Part shown: positions 1 to 13,179 of the stretch, piece after piece
Layout of the letters: each line of letters begins with the position of its first letter
How positions within the stretch are numbered: position 1 is the first letter of the stretch
DNA from: Apostichopus japonicus
Lineage: Eukaryota > Echinodermata > Holothuroidea > Aspidochirotida > Stichopodidae
Length of the DNA: 64,000 nucleotides
Reading direction: 5' to 3'
Assembly (NCBI RefSeq): GCF_037975245.1
Contig: NC_092576.1
Coordinates: 4,170,001 to 4,234,000 of the forward strand
Translations under genes and position numbers: made by a program
Notes under the pieces: model-generated
The model's database searches: none
What the model was told of the DNA's origin: nothing
What the model saw: the letters and a program-made list of their open reading frames with translations, nothing else

Positions 1-3000
1 TATTGTTATGACTGAAACTGCCCATGACACTACAAAAGGCATGTGAATACATAACTGGACAGAAAAGAAAAAAACGGTCGGAGATAAAATGAAAGTCTGC
101 TACTGTGTATACAATTCAAATTGTATTAAAAGGCTAAAATGAAAGTCACAACGTCTAAAACTTTAACATGTTAATATCTTCCCTCAAAAGTTGCGCATTG
201 TACTTAATGCAAATATTCTCATGTAGAAAGAGGCTCTTTTGTAGGTAACAAACCACCTCTGGGGTTTCGCGGAAAGAGAAAGAAAGATCTTCTACACATT
301 TCCAAATATAACATCCTACCAAGTAATCATTATATTAAACGAATAGCCTAACCACCTTTTACCTATAATTGGCCTGATATGTGATAAGAATAGTATCCAT
401 CTCAAAGAGTACGTCAGACAAACCATCCATCTTCAATCTTTACCAAAATGTAAATTTTAGTTACATATTTCTTACATTCCGACATTTAAATGTTGTGAAG
501 TTAAAAGTTCCTTATTCGTTACCTATTTCACTCCATTCGGGTTCAATAGACAATGTAATCTTACGTCAATCAAACTGAACAGCAAATTGCACCATCGTAA
601 CTAGTTTATTATTACCATAGAAGGTTACCAGATTGATGTAAAGAAATCATAACTAAAAACTACTCCAACATTGTTTTTCAACTTGACAAATTTGCATTTA
701 CTTGTGCATCATTGATTTGAGCAAAAATATAGACCGTATTCCGAGCCCTGTTTTCAATGTTGCAACCTAGTGTTAGATACAATGCGACCGCTATGGATTA
801 GAGGCATATCAGCATTTTTGCCGTAACTGTTTTGCGCGCAGCATATACATCGAAGGCAACACAGCAATAGCCGCTGAAGCCGCAGTGAATTTTCAGACCT
901 GCTGATGTACATCATGCCTGGCTAAGCATGCTCTTACTACAGGAAGTTAATTACAGTTGGAGTTCAAGTTATATATACTTACGAAGCTTTACGAAGGCTA
1001 TCATGATATTGTTAATGATTTATCCTTGACAGTTAATACATTTGTTAATGTTTTACTTGGTTGGAAATGTTTTCTGTATTTAGAATTAACCACATTACAA
1101 CTATTTGTAGAAGTATTATATCTCTGTGCTAGGATAAATGATTGAAATATTATAAAGCTAAACAAAGCCGATTTCACTTACTTTCCTCTGATGACAGTAA
1201 CCACTCTGCTGTTGCCAGTTGCATAATTGCAACAAGACGAAGAACAATTTCAGCAATTTTGATAAGGAAACAGCTTCAGCCCTCAGAATATTCCATTACA
1301 TAAGTGTGCGGTAAATCCCTAAATAAACTGCTTTACTAGATAAGAATTGTTAATGTTTTTTACATTTATTTTTCTACAGATTCTGGACACCAATAGGATT
1401 ACCGGAAGAGTGTATTGCATTATGGGATCAAAAGCAATGTCAGTATCAGATTGTACTTCGAAAAGATGAAACAAAGGAATGTCAGAAGGAGCCAATGGCT
1501 GGCGTCTTGTAAAATACTTCTGACACATATATACTTGTGGATGACGTGACTCCGTGCGCATACAGTAGAAACAAAAGGGAACTTAATTAAAGAACGAATG
1601 TTCTAGTTTGACGTGACTTTACCCAAGTACATATCAACCCTGGAGGTTGAAACCTTGAGTTGATCATATTTAATGCCATATATGGCATACTGCATCATGA
1701 AGAAACGACGTCATAGATTTGACTATTTCCAATAAATGTCAGGAGATTTAATTTATAATTCATATGTATTGAGGTGAGTTACGTTCACATATGGACGCCC
1801 ACAGTAATTGTTACATTAAGACAACTTAATGATTGAGGCTAAGATAAAAAGAAATACACTTTGAACTCTAAAACAAATATCAGATTGATTACGGTATTAA
1901 TATGAAATAGTTGAACTAATCAAAGTTGTTTTCTTAACGTTATATCAATTTCTCATAATTCGGAAGTTTAAGAAACTAGTGTATATTGGATTGATTAAAA
2001 ATCAGTTGTGCTGTTTTTAGTGTAAGCGGAGTGTGGAATAAGAAACAACTGGTATATGGTATTTAAGGTTTCCTTTAACATTTATCGAGCACCTCAGGAG
2101 AAATCTGTTTACAGTCGAACTGAGGAAATATCAAGAAAGAAATCGAGTAAATTTAGACTTCAATCGATAGCATTACATGCTGTACTTGTTTTCACATGCT
2201 GATAATCGAAGATACCTATAGCATGTCTGTGTTGCACTTTTCATATCTTGTCGGCACTTTTAAGCACTTTCAATCAATAACATTACAATCTTTTTTCCTT
2301 TACCTTAATGTTCTTTTCTTATCTATAATCAGCATAGCAAAAATAGATTGATTATAATTTTACGATTCATACACATAACTTGGATGACATTTTCTTCCAT
2401 TCACCAATAAGTAAATTCACTAATGACTTTTCTTCAAATATTTGTTTTTTTATTATTCAATCAGATCAAGTCAAGGCAATTATTGTGTGATACTGTGAAC
2501 ATCAAATATATTTGTTAACTGTCAGTATTATCCCTCTACTGAGCCTGTTATGCCAACATGGTACCTTCTTGTTTCATGGTTTCGTTGACTGTTACATACT
2601 TAACAACTCAAAATATCCATAGCTGAACTGGATGTCATCAAAATCTGGAAATATTGTTATGATTGTGTAGCAAATTCATTAACATTATTTCTAAATGTTC
2701 ACTGTATCTTCAGTTTTAAAGCATGGAACCCATGAAACCTAAGTTATGTGAATACAAATACGAGTTCAGAAGTTCAGAAGTTCAAACTATTTGAGGCGAT
2801 TGAATAATAAATTGCTTTTTGTAAATGTTCTTCCTACATTGATTATATCCCTTCAACATTTGAACACCCCTCTCTTTAGAATGGTAACAGCTGAACAGTT
2901 AAAACATATTCTTCTTTCTCTAGAAGAATTTTTTTTGCCCATTTTCTTGTCCTCGTTCTTGTACTTAAGTTGTCTTTACTGAATTGCTACCTAAAAAATG

Positions 3001-3311
3001 AATAAAATCTGTTCCTTTAAACTTTTGTCTGATTTGTGATGTATTCAATCATATAAAAATTCAGATGTGAATTCAAAAGTAGGTTCTGCAGAACAATATA
3101 AGAAATGTATGTAAATTAACAGTAGGCGTATTTAACAGTTTGGTTGAAAATCTCAAAGATATATATATAGGAGAAACTTCGTTGGCAAACATTCCGGGTG
3201 ATACTGATTAATTAATTGCCTTTCAAGTTTTTGTTGAACAGAACTGGATTTTTACACACTTTACTTGCATTTGGGATTTCTTGCTTAATTTGACTAAAGT
3301 AGTTATCTTTA
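1..3311. other. intergenic, nothing recognised
   Basis: AT-rich sequence with only short chance open frames in both strands. None shows a recognisable domain, a convincing exon with splice sites, or a repeat family seen elsewhere in the window. I see no RNA gene. A diverged repeat or a distant 5' exon could be missed by eye. Confidence 0.5.
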
Positions 3312-3620
3312 ACCGGTGCTGTGGCCGAGAGGATAAAGGCTGTGGCATTTGAAGCTATGAGGCTTAGCAATCGGGAGGTTCCGGGTTCGATACCCGGCCG
3401 GGTCATAGTAGGGTGAGTTTTTCATCCAAGAGCTATCTACGGTTTTCCCAACTGAATGACTTTCTAATTTGAAAAGATTCCAAATTAGATTTAAGATCTT
3501 GAATTGGAAGCCACCCGACTTGTAAGTTGTAATCCATAAGCACTTACCGTCTTCTCCCGCATTTGCGGTCGCTAAAGCGTCGTAAAAATAACTGCTGATT
3601 ATCGTAATTTTTATTGTAAA
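3312..3620 (+). repeat. tRNA-derived SINE
   Basis: The head reads like a class II (Ser/Leu-type) tRNA: a box A-like TGGCCGAGAGGATAAAGGC, then a box B-like GGTTCGATACC within a pairing CCGGG...CCCGG stem. It continues without a break into about 200 bp of non-tRNA body (CCAAGAGCTATCTACGG onward) and an AT-rich tail, which is SINE architecture. The reverse strand gives the peptide TRPGIEPGTSRL, typical of tRNA-SINE read-through. The 3' end is approximate. It lies upstream of the CD225-like gene. Confidence 0.75.
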
Positions 3621-5623
3621 TGTTAATTGCCATATTGGGGGCTACGTCTCGGGTCATCGAAAATAAATTCCACTTACGTGTACTTGTATCATAATTTATA
3701 TTGTTACACACTCTAATACAGCTGTATATAACAGTATGGAACCATTATACCACAAGCACATTACGTTTGAATATAACTGACTTGTAACAAATTCTATTTC
3801 CTGTATAGTAAATTAGTGGGAAGAGCCTATGGTTACCAAGAAGCAGATAATTAACCTTTGCATACTTTGAAGTGGTCTCAGGGTACTAAGTTTAGCTGTA
3901 GCAAAAGACTTCAATAGCATATGATATTTTATCATATATTAAAGGATAGCAAACTTGAATTCCCGTTTTATTTAGGAGGACATAATTAATGCGATAACAA
4001 AATACCAATGTACTTAACCAGAGAGTCACAAAGGTCATTCACACTGACAAGATAGGCTATCATCAATAATTAAACCTTAATATTTTATACTAGATGATTT
4101 TGTGTCACGTGTTATGGGCTTCAGATAACGGCCTTTCCCATATCCCTAAACGTACACTTTATTTGTTTTCTTATCTAATTAATATCAAGCAAGATTATTG
4201 ACGCAAATGACGTGACATTGATAAAGAATCCCTTCCAGCGCGGACCTTGGCCTTTTATTTCCTTTGAAATGCCAATAATACCCAACAACTTATCTTGTCA
4301 ACGGAATTCTCCCTTCTGAATTAGAAGCGTAAAGACGTAACATCTTACCGTGTTGCAACTTGTTAAAATATAATTCCATAGGCGCTCAACAATCTAACAA
4401 GATGGCGGGTAAGTATCATACAGTTTTGTCTTTGCAATTATCATCAATTTACTTATATTTAACAATATTTTGGTATACATATCTCATTTAGGAGTTAGAA
4501 GTATGATGTACATCAACGACAGATAAGGATAGAAATACAGGTTATGCACAATATATGGGAATAACGGCCCATATTCGTCTATGATTCATTCTTTTGTGAA
4601 ACTCGAAAGTTTGCGACGTTATTGTGTTCAGGAATTATCGGACACACATCAGCCACTAATGTTGCATAGTGACGAATCACAATTTTAAGGTTACAAACTC
4701 CTTATAACTGTAGTTCTGTATTGAGGTTTTGTCTTATGATGTTGAATTATCGCGTCCGACTGGTCATAAGGTTTTGCTAAAAAGTTTTATCACTTGCAAT
4801 ATCCCTAACAGTTCCACAGAACTAACTTTTGTTCAAGCTGTTATTTTAATATGAAACGGAAATACATATTTTGTAAATTGTTTGTAATATATTTCAAGTG
4901 ACGAGGTCGGGCATTAATTAATGTCACACACGTGGCATTAATTTCATATTATACGGGCCAGTGGTCCAAGTCCATGCATGAAACGACGAAGATCATGTAC
5001 ATAGATCGCATATATACGCAATGTATAATTCTGATGTAATATATGGGTCAGATGCCTATTAATTATAGATTTAAAACCCTTAAAATAGATATAATTATTT
5101 CGATATTGACATATAAGGCTTAAAGTACTAGCGATATAAACGTCAGGAATAAATTTTAGTTTATCAACTGGATAATACTTGTAGTTAATACACAGTCTTT
5201 TGGTAGCGTAATTACATAATTATATCAGTTTTCTCTGATGTTATTTTATAGGCTTTTGGAACAAAAAGTAACATTATCCATGATATATGAAGCTGTCTGA
5301 CTGATTGATTCATTATTAATATCTTGTTTGAATATCCAATTAACAAATTCTTACAAGAGGACACACATGTATATCCATTCTTAAATTTATGTATCTACCT
5401 ATAGATAAGAGGTCAAATCCACTGGTCTGATTTTGAGACATACATTTTCATTCCAACTTGATTTGATGTGCCCACCTAGATGATTGCTAGTTCTGTTTAA
5501 TTGCACGTCCATACATTTATCAGATTGGACGTGGTATGATGTACCTTCTGTCATATGTATAGTCCAGTGAAGTATATACATCATAATGTAGATGACCAAC
5601 CTGTTCATATAAGCCATATATGA

Positions 5624-5687
<64 letters not shown>

Positions 5688-6529
5688 CTATATATATATA
5701 TATAACTATATATAACCAAATCGGATTTCGGTCAGGAGAACCCGTCAAAAATGTAACCATTGATTTGAATGTTATTTATTTTTTCCAACATGATACCATT
5801 TTAAAGTATTTTCTATCATTATTAGATAACACAACATTTGAAAGCGACAAGCAGAATATTTTGCCTACACAACACTTTGCAAATACAAATGCTTATTACG
5901 TAAGTACCATTGTATTAAACGATAAATAATTTGTGAAGTATCCATAGAAACGTTTCAATGCTACAGAATGAAAAATATAACAGGTTCTTGGGATGATGTT
6001 ATATGTTATGATCTGATATCACAAACCGAAACACTATCCATTAAAAGTAATGTTCGTCTAGGAGACACTTATAACAATCGTCATATTTTATTAACTCACA
6101 AAAATATCGTAATAACTAAAATATTAAAAAAATATGGATTTATCTTGTTAATATCCATGATTTAAACAATAATTCATATAAAATATGTGTATGCTTTTGA
6201 AATATGTGTTTTGCGTTAAACCTAAAAATAACAGATATGTTATTGCATTTAGAATAGATCGACTATGTGGTGGTTGAGTAGTGGGCCAAATATTTTCTTT
6301 AATGTTTCCCATCCTTGATAGGATGGCGTATTTCGTACGCATGTTTAAGAAATAAACTTCCAAGAAATGCTTGAATGAAATAGAAACAACTGAATATTCA
6401 ACTGATAAGTTTGATTCGAATCAAGAGAAGGAATGACCTTTCTCAATTATTTTTTATGTGTCTCTCTTTCTTTTATTTTTTGCTCTCTTGTCGTTATGAA
6501 ATAATAATTACATTAATATCTGATTTTAG
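3621..6529. other. upstream/intron region of CD225-like gene
   Basis: No complete gene is visible. At 4402 an ATGGCGG is followed at once by a consensus donor GTAAGT and resembles a minimal first coding exon. It ends in phase 1, while the next recognised exon (6530) must be entered in phase 0, so at least one intermediate exon would be needed. I could not identify one. The AT microsatellite at 5625-5715 lies here. Confidence 0.4.
5625..5715. repeat. (AT)n microsatellite
   Basis: A nearly pure AT/TA run with two short AACT interruptions near its 3' side. Open frames through it encode only alternating Tyr-Ile and are not genes. Confidence 0.95.
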
Positions 6530-7554
6530 GAACAACAGCCCGCTCCGACTCAGACGATTGTCCATGTCAACAACACAGTACCGAGTCCTCCTGACTATTT
6601 CATTTTTTCCATTTTTGTAACCATCTGCTGTTGCCTGCCATTTGGAATTGTTGCCTTGGTGAAATCTAGCGAGGTCAGTTACTTAAAAATTGCAATCATG
6701 ACAGGACACTTTCCTTTCAGCCTGTAACACTATCTTCATGTTAAACTTAATGAATCGTTATGTTTAGAGACATACATCTTTATAGACCTTTCGGTTGTTT
6801 ATAAAACCATGTGAAACGTTTAATATCTAACTGTCTTAGTAAGTTTACTTAAATGGTTGTTTATTAACTTAAGTCAAATTATTTCCTTGAATATGTACGG
6901 TATACTGCATTGGGAAACTAATTAAATCAATTTCGAATAAATTCAATAGAACCATTACAAAATAATATCCATATCCAGGTTTCAAAGAAAGTTCTCTTAT
7001 GAAAGTATGTTACCAAATTTCATTCGTTAAAATAGGCTAACAACAGTTAAGCACCTCACAAAACAACGCTATCTTTCTTAAAAACTGTTAAATTAGCGAT
7101 CACGTTATACCGATGCGGCAATATTTATGTACAACTACATTACATTGCTCCATAACAAACACGTGATGTGTCCAGTGTATTTGCATTTGACTTTTGACCA
7201 TCACGTTATCTCTGTTTTAACAGCATTAATGGTATAGTGTCTGGTAACAAACAAAAAACATAGGGCATGGAAAATACTTCAAAGATCAAATTTCCTTGTG
7301 CTTGTCACAATTCCTTATCATGTTTTAAATGTCAAAATTGTGTTCGGTGTATAAGATTTTATTTATTCTGTTTTTATATTTGTTTTTGTAAGGTCCGCAC
7401 ACGAGCTCGAATAGGTGACATTGAAGGGGCTCAGCTTTCCTCGCGTCAGGCCAAGACGTGGAGTTTTGCCGGATTTTTCACTGGTATCGGCATAGTTGTG
7501 GCAGTAGTGGCCATTTACGTCATCATCATTATTGCAGCCGCGAACAGTTATTAA
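6530..7554 (+). CDS. CD225/dispanin-like two-TM protein, partial
   Basis: Two joined exons, 6530-6673 and 7393-7554, both phase 0, with acceptors TGATTTTAG and TTTTTGTAAG and donor GAG|GTCAGT. The encoded 101 residues start after a missing N-terminus with EQQPAPTQTIVHVNN, then PPDYFIFSIFVTICCCLPFG (first hydrophobic segment with a Cys cluster), a cytoplasmic loop VRTRARIGDIEGAQLSSRQA, and a second TM ending in a short tail NSY. The order PPDY/short TM/Cys cluster/loop with GD..GA..S..A/second TM is that of the CD225 (dispanin) family, which includes IFITM and PRRT/SYNDIG proteins at endosomal and plasma membranes. The family is clear; the subfamily and function are not. The initiating exon is missing because an in-frame TAG sits just before the first recognised exon. 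ATTAAA at 7657-7662 is a plausible poly(A) signal. Confidence 0.8.
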
Positions 7555-7737
7555 TCAAGTAATCATGTGTCACAACATATTGTGTTGTACTTCACTTGGT
7601 GTAAAATAACACATTTACCAATTTTCTATGAACTAAACACAATACTTCCCATCAGAATTAAATATTGAGCTAACAAAGTGCTTCATCAAAAGTCCATTGT
7701 GTAATTGCATTGCTTATGATACTATTACAGGGGCGAA

Positions 7738-8095
7738 CCCACATTAAGTCCTTGGGGTTGTTAGCCCCACACTAAATTCATGAGGGGTCACCCCCACTGT
7801 CAGTACAGTACCTAAATATAATACACTAACATGGATGTGCAGTACGACCTAATCAGTCAAAAAAAAAAAAATCGAAATTATATTATAAGTTGCTAACTTT
7901 ATCACCATTACACATACAAGCACGCTCCACTTTACCAAATTTCTCATTGGGAGTGTGGGGAGGGGGGGGGGTGCTGACACTCATCCTCTTAAAATGCTCC
8001 CAACCGACGATAAACATCTTAGACCATCCCAACCCCTCCCCCTCACCTTCCCCTTCCTCCCAAGCCTCAACTCATTGCAAAATATCGGTTGCCTG
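7738..8095. mobile_element. hAT-like MITE, imperfect target duplication
   Basis: Begins CAGGGGCGAACCC and ends GGTTGCCTG, so both termini start CAGG inward. The flanking octamers TACTATTA and AACTGTTA match at 6 of 8 positions, consistent with an old 8-bp hAT duplication. The interior has no coding content and contains G- and C-rich runs, as in the other CAGG-ended element at 12868. The boundaries are inferred from the termini only. Confidence 0.5.
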
Positions 8096-8846
8096 AACTG
8101 TTATAAACAGAAGTAAAACGAAGCAGTTGAATTTAAAGATAGATAATTTATATTGTAGTATATATGTTTATCTAACGTCAGTTCCCTTTTACACTGTCTT
8201 AAAGGAGCTGCTGGTCTCAACTTTTAACATGTTGTTAAGAAATAAATACAACTAATTTAACGGACTAAACAATGATTTCTTTCCGACACCTTCCCCAATC
8301 TACTCCACCACATTAAATGATTAAATGCGTTGTACAATAGGTTCGAAGATCTCGACCTATGGTTACTGTCGGTGACTCATCAATTCCATTAGAGAAAGCT
8401 TAGGTTTCTTGCCTAATGTAATCAGAAGACATATATACTCTGTAAAGTCAAACCAGCTGGGAAGATACTTCTGTTGTTTAACGTATTTATCACTCCCTAT
8501 ATAATAACTGCTGCGTAGCATTGATCATGGCGGGGTGGAGGGGGGAGGGGGCGGGGGTTGCATGGGCAGGGGTTACTCGGAATTTTGAAGAATGTCGGTC
8601 ATGTTTTTAAGGGGTAGACAGAATTCGCCGAAAAAGACTTTGTAAGATCTAAAAGAGATAGGAAGGAGTTGTTGAGGGGGTGCTTAAGCTATTAATCCTA
8701 ACCACATGGGAATGGATGAAACGCGTAGTACTGACTTTATGTTTCCGTTACTAGAAAATGCATTTATTTCAGAAAATGAAAATAAAGCGATCAAGCATCA
8801 TCATTTTGTATATGCATATTCATAGCTTATTTTAATAATCTAACAT

Positions 8847-8935
8847 ATTCAGCAGTATTTATTATTCGTAAGCCAAAGTCCACGCATTAGTTGACAGTAT
8901 TTGTTATTCGTAAGCCAAAGTCCACGTTCCTGGAC
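8847..8935. repeat. two-copy tandem duplication, ~46 bp
   Basis: The block containing TTATTCGTAAGCCAAAGTCC occurs twice head to tail, separated by a few bases. No function is apparent. Confidence 0.8.
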
Positions 8936-11730
8936 AATAAGAGAGGGCGGCATCGCTAAATAATACATCTCTTCTGCGTTCATCTCTCAGAAAAGGGATT
9001 CAAGCAAATCACATGTGTATTAGCTTCTTTTTGTTACCAATATTGATCAATAAATGAATAATTCCCTTGTTTTCTTGTAACTGAAGTTCCTACTCATTTT
9101 AACTCTTTTGGGTCGTTGGTTGAGCTTGAACGGCGCCCTCTACTCATATAAGCTACATATCTTCCCAACTTCCAGGCACTTGTGCACTTTCATCAAGATC
9201 AGATCAGCCAGTATTTCATACAAGTCAAAGTATATCTATAAACTTCAAATGTTTGGTAATCATTTACTAATGGTTGGTTGTTTTCATAATATGCATATAC
9301 ATGAAATCGAATTGCTCATATCACCCAGTTTTCTCACTACAATTGAAAACAAATTAAACAGTAGTGAGTTAGCAAACGGGAGCCCTCTATACTATTTTTT
9401 TTTTCATAGGATGAATATTGCAAATCCAGACACATGTTCTTTAAGCGAAACATTTCGAAAATCATGGTAGTTCATAGATGATAAAATAATGCCTGGAAAT
9501 GGATTGATCCTCAGCTTCTCCTGAAATTAACTTGTTGTAATGGTCCTTCTTAGTGTTCCAAAATAAGGAGAAGGTATTTTTAGTTGAATTATTTTCTATC
9601 ACGTTTAGAGGCTGGTAACAGACTCTGTGATAGTATCACTATGTTAAAACCTTTGAAAACTGCAAATTTAATCAAATACCACCTAGTGTTAAGAACAATA
9701 CTTTGTCCAAAGATACAGTTTGGTGCTTTTGAATTATCTCAATCTTTGAGAGAACTTGGTACAATTACAATGCTGTGTCTATGGCTGGTCAAAAGACACA
9801 CTGCTATCGTGTTTTTTTTTTCACAAAATGAAACACTTGAATAAAGGGGAAAAATAACTGTTTGACTACGGCCCTTCAAACCGTCATCAATTATACGCCC
9901 GTTAATGGTAGCCTATAATAAAGGCGACAGAGAAGTTGCTGTGAGGTGCAAAGGTATACGTTTTCACAGTTGCGTGGTGAAGTAAGATCCATGAATGCAA
10001 ACAGAAATAATAACCTTCTGGTGCACTTTGAAGTTTTTCAAGCACTTTGTATTTACTACCAAAGTTATTTATCAGATAAAAAACATCATTGCGTTTGGTT
10101 GGCTTTTTCGTTTATTTGGTAAAAGAATAATTAACGATATCGACAGGAGAGTCATATCGAAGTACTTGTGAACTTTTGGACTGTGTTAGCATGAACAGAC
10201 GGACCTTATAAATATCCGATCACTACAATTGCCATACACAGATAGCTTTGAAATTTGGTCATATTCAAGTGAACCAGCAAAGTACGAAAGTCGAGGGAAA
10301 TGTTCGGGCCATGACGAAGTTTTCGGTAGAATTTGGGGATATTTCTTGGTAATGATTCACACATAATAGCTTCTAGCGGGCTTCGCGAAAACAAATATGA
10401 GCCTCAAGCCATAACATTCTTGATTAAGCAACACTCTTGCAACGCATATTAAATGACTCGTTTTGCTTGCGATAAGCTGTGCAATCTAGTAATATTTCAT
10501 TGTGGTATACCGTGGAGTTTGCTACTAAATTATATCTGCCGTATACAGTTGTTGTCACCATCTAGTGAGATAATCAAGTGACCTTTCGGCAACAACTTCG
10601 TCTTCAAAATATTTATCTCTTGCCAGCTACGGTATTGTTCACAGTATAAAGGAACTGCTCCTGAGAGGGAAAAAAACAGTCATACAGAAGTTTGAAATTG
10701 AAACTAATTATCCTTAAGTGTGGATGAATAAACGTAAGTTTCCAGATGAAACCGTTTTATATTCATCTCATTCACACTTATGTTCAAACGGCGTGTTGAG
10801 TTCGCTTATGTTGTATAGCTTATGTGTGACGAGAATACAAGGGGACACAGTCATGATAAAGGTCCACACAAGATGCTTCTAGAAGCTGTCTATCATCGGA
10901 AAGCACTGATACAACGGTTGCTGGAAAACACAGTTTACATCTTAGTTACGGTTAACGGGTAGCGCGGGTAAATAAAGGATATACCTCTGAATAGGTCCAT
11001 AAAGTATTAGTTGACAAATTTAATTATAAGCTGAGGAAACTTATGTTACTGTATAGCTACTCGTCGTTTGCGTAATTCTGGCAAATTGCATTTCAAATAA
11101 AATCACACCGCAATAATATGCTTACGGTATATGCATGTTATCATTAAAACTATTCAAATATTGCAACGGAAAAATTGTATATCTAATTATAGTAATTAAT
11201 CGGTAAGAGGGAGATGAGAGATGACCTAGCTAGTATTTCCTTCAAATAGACAGATAGACAGATATACAGACACTGCGCCCTTTCAATTGTATTTTCCATC
11301 CAAGAATTATTCTTTCGAATTAATTGACAAACAAAGCTGTCATCGCTTCGTTTTTTTCAGTCCATAGCCACACCTCCCCCCCCCCCTCCACCACCACCAT
11401 GGTTGTTCATGTTCCACAACCGTGCACTAGTAATTACAACTGTTGTTACAGATGACACTGTATTAACTGCATAACTGTTAACGTGTTCCTCGTGTAAGAC
11501 AAAGAACTGGGCGACTGGACAAGGAGTCTATGTAGATGAGAATGCCTACCAGTTAAGGAGGTACGGTACCGCTTTATTCCAGTTCACACCTCACTTTAAA
11601 TTTCGCCAATTCGGCATGCCGAGAACGCAAAAAGGCCATGTTTGGGTATATCCATGCATAGGCCTAATCATAGCATGAAATAACTAGATTCGACTTCATT
11701 TTAGAATCGCGTATTAATGAACTCGCTTAA

Positions 11731-11844
11731 TGGTTGGTACAGCAACTACTGTTCATGTCCCACAACCGTGCATCAGTAATTACTACTTTGTGTTCGAAAA
11801 AAGACATGATCAGTAGTTACCGTACAAGCTATGAGCATCGGGTG
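11731..11844. mobile_element. short MITE, family B copy
   Basis: Matches the better copy at 58174-58318: GGTTGGTACAGC, then GTTCATGTCCCACAACCGTG, then a right end ATGAGCATCGGGTG. The left terminal CCGATAC is missing or degraded. A left-half fragment of the same family is at about 11402-11449 (TTCATGTTCCACAACCGTG). Confidence 0.65.
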
Positions 11845-12086
11845 AGTTCTGACACCCATTGTACATGGCTTGGTCAGTTTGTACTGTGAATATGAAACAA
11901 CCGTTAGTCAGTATAGACTCAATTATTGTATTATAAGGCCGTAACACATCTTAGACGTGTTAGCAGATACTTCTGTGGAATAGAATACTAACTGACGAAC
12001 TAATTACTGAAACGCTGTTTCAACTAATGACTGGTTAGGGGTCTAAACAACTGTCCCTAGGATTGACTAGTTAGTATACCTTGTAC

Positions 12087-12310
12087 CAGTAGCGTAGCCA
12101 GGATTTTTTCAGTGGAGGGGGGCCGCTGGGGGGGGGGGGCTTGACCCTTTCCTGGGAGGGCGTCTTGTTACTATCTAAGCGGAGCGCCACCATGAGTTGG
12201 CACGCAGCGTACAAACAATTTTTAGCTAAAAAGGCCTCCTAGATCGTTGGAAATGACACTTCCCAGGCCTTGTAAGCTGCTGTAAAGTTTTCTCAACATC
12301 CTTTATTTTG
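12087..12310. mobile_element. hAT-type MITE, truncated copy
   Basis: Starts CAGTAGCGTAGCCAGG, a common hAT-type terminus, and carries the same internal block as the intact element at 12868-13171 (GCGCCACCATGAGTTGGC, then AAATGACACTTCCCAGG). Similarity fades after about 12310 and no matching right terminus is seen before the retrotransposon relic that follows. The end is approximate. Confidence 0.6.
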
Positions 12311-12373
12311 AGATCCCATGTCTTGATATGGTCATCAAATAGTTTAGTGAAATAGAAAGAAAAAACAGGTTAG

Positions 12374-12751
12374 TTACTTTGAAATACCATGACATATCTT
12401 TTGTGAGTTTGACACCGGCATTGACATTTTTCCACAAATCTGAAAATTGCGCGTGGAAAATAAGGAAAGATTGACTGGGCTTTCAGGCAAGTAAAATACT
12501 GAAATGACCGAACTATATGTAAAACTGACATCAAAGATTGCGTCTGAAATATTATCAGGGCGGTAGTTCTCAGCGATAGTGTCGTCTTGCAAATTTGTTT
12601 TTTTAGCGGTTTTAAGAGCATCAGGGCAAGTCCCAGAAGTGAAAACCCGATTGAAAATGTAACAAAGTATCGATGCAATGACGCGAGCAATGATGTGAGA
12701 AACCTGTATGATGTCAGCATATATTTTTACCTTTAACATCTTCTTTGGCAT
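12374..12751 (-). pseudogene. non-LTR retrotransposon RT fragment
   Basis: The minus strand encodes about 125 residues that resemble the N-terminal part of a LINE reverse transcriptase: IFNRVFTSGTCPDALKTAKK, then a gap, then ENYRP. In CR1/Jockey/RTE-like enzymes this is the region IFN.SL..G..P..WK.A...P......NYRPIS. The expected PIS after NYRP and the catalytic YADD are absent, and the frame continues into unrelated residues, so it is a degenerate fragment. Identification rests on motif spacing alone. Confidence 0.55.
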
Positions 12752-12867
12752 TCCAGTACCTGGAAACCACCTTTCTATAAGGGTATAGTATAGCTCACTA
12801 GCTTGTTTGATCAGTTAATGTGCACTGGTCACATGATCCTGGTTGGCTGTTTGTATTAGTATTTATT

Positions 12868-13171
12868 CAGGCGCGTATAGAGAGGGATTTTCGAAGGGAG
12901 GGGCGAACCTGTAGGCAAAGTATCAGAGCCGTAGATTCGGCATTGGAAACAATCTAAGCGTAGCGCCACCATAAGTTGGCGCGAAGCGCACCCGAAAATT
13001 TTGGCCGAAAATGTCTCCCAGATCGCTGGAAATGGCACTTCCCAGGCATTGCAAGTTGCATCTAAGCATTTTCTATTTTGAAATTATTAGCGATATCATA
13101 AAAACGTACGAAAAATATGCTCAAGGGGGGGGGGGCGGTCTCCCCCTTCGCCGCCCCTGGCTACGCGCCTG
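12868..13171. mobile_element. intact hAT-type MITE with 8-bp TSD
   Basis: 304 bp beginning CAGGCGCGTA and ending CTACGCGCCTG, flanked on both sides by the identical octamer TATTTATT (12860-12867 and 13172-13179). The 8-bp duplication and CAGG terminus fit the hAT superfamily. It has no coding capacity, so it is non-autonomous. The interior block GCGCCACCATAAGTTGGCGC is shared with the truncated copy at 12087. An 11-bp G run lies near its right end. Confidence 0.9.
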
Positions 13172-13179
13172 TATTTATT

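Larger units (their letters stand above)
8096..12086. other. intergenic, mostly unrecognised
   Basis: No gene is recognised. It holds a short tandem duplication (8847-8935), a G-rich patch near 8530-8570, a C-rich patch near 11368-11390, and one copy plus one fragment of a short MITE (11731-11844 and about 11402-11449). Confidence 0.5.

Noticed and set aside
3313-3406. tRNA-like sequence with box A and box B, possible tRNA-Ser/Leu gene
   Set aside because: It continues into a long non-tRNA body and AT-rich tail, with no terminator T-run straight after the acceptor stem; a SINE is the better explanation.
4402-4408. ATGGCGG|GTAAGT as the exon joined directly to the CD225 exon
   Set aside because: Phase 1 end does not fit the phase 0 entry at 6530; direct joining leads to an early stop.
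12370-12720. Second overlapping minus-strand frame of 116 codons
   Set aside because: It is the shadow of the RT-like frame; only the other frame shows reverse transcriptase motifs.
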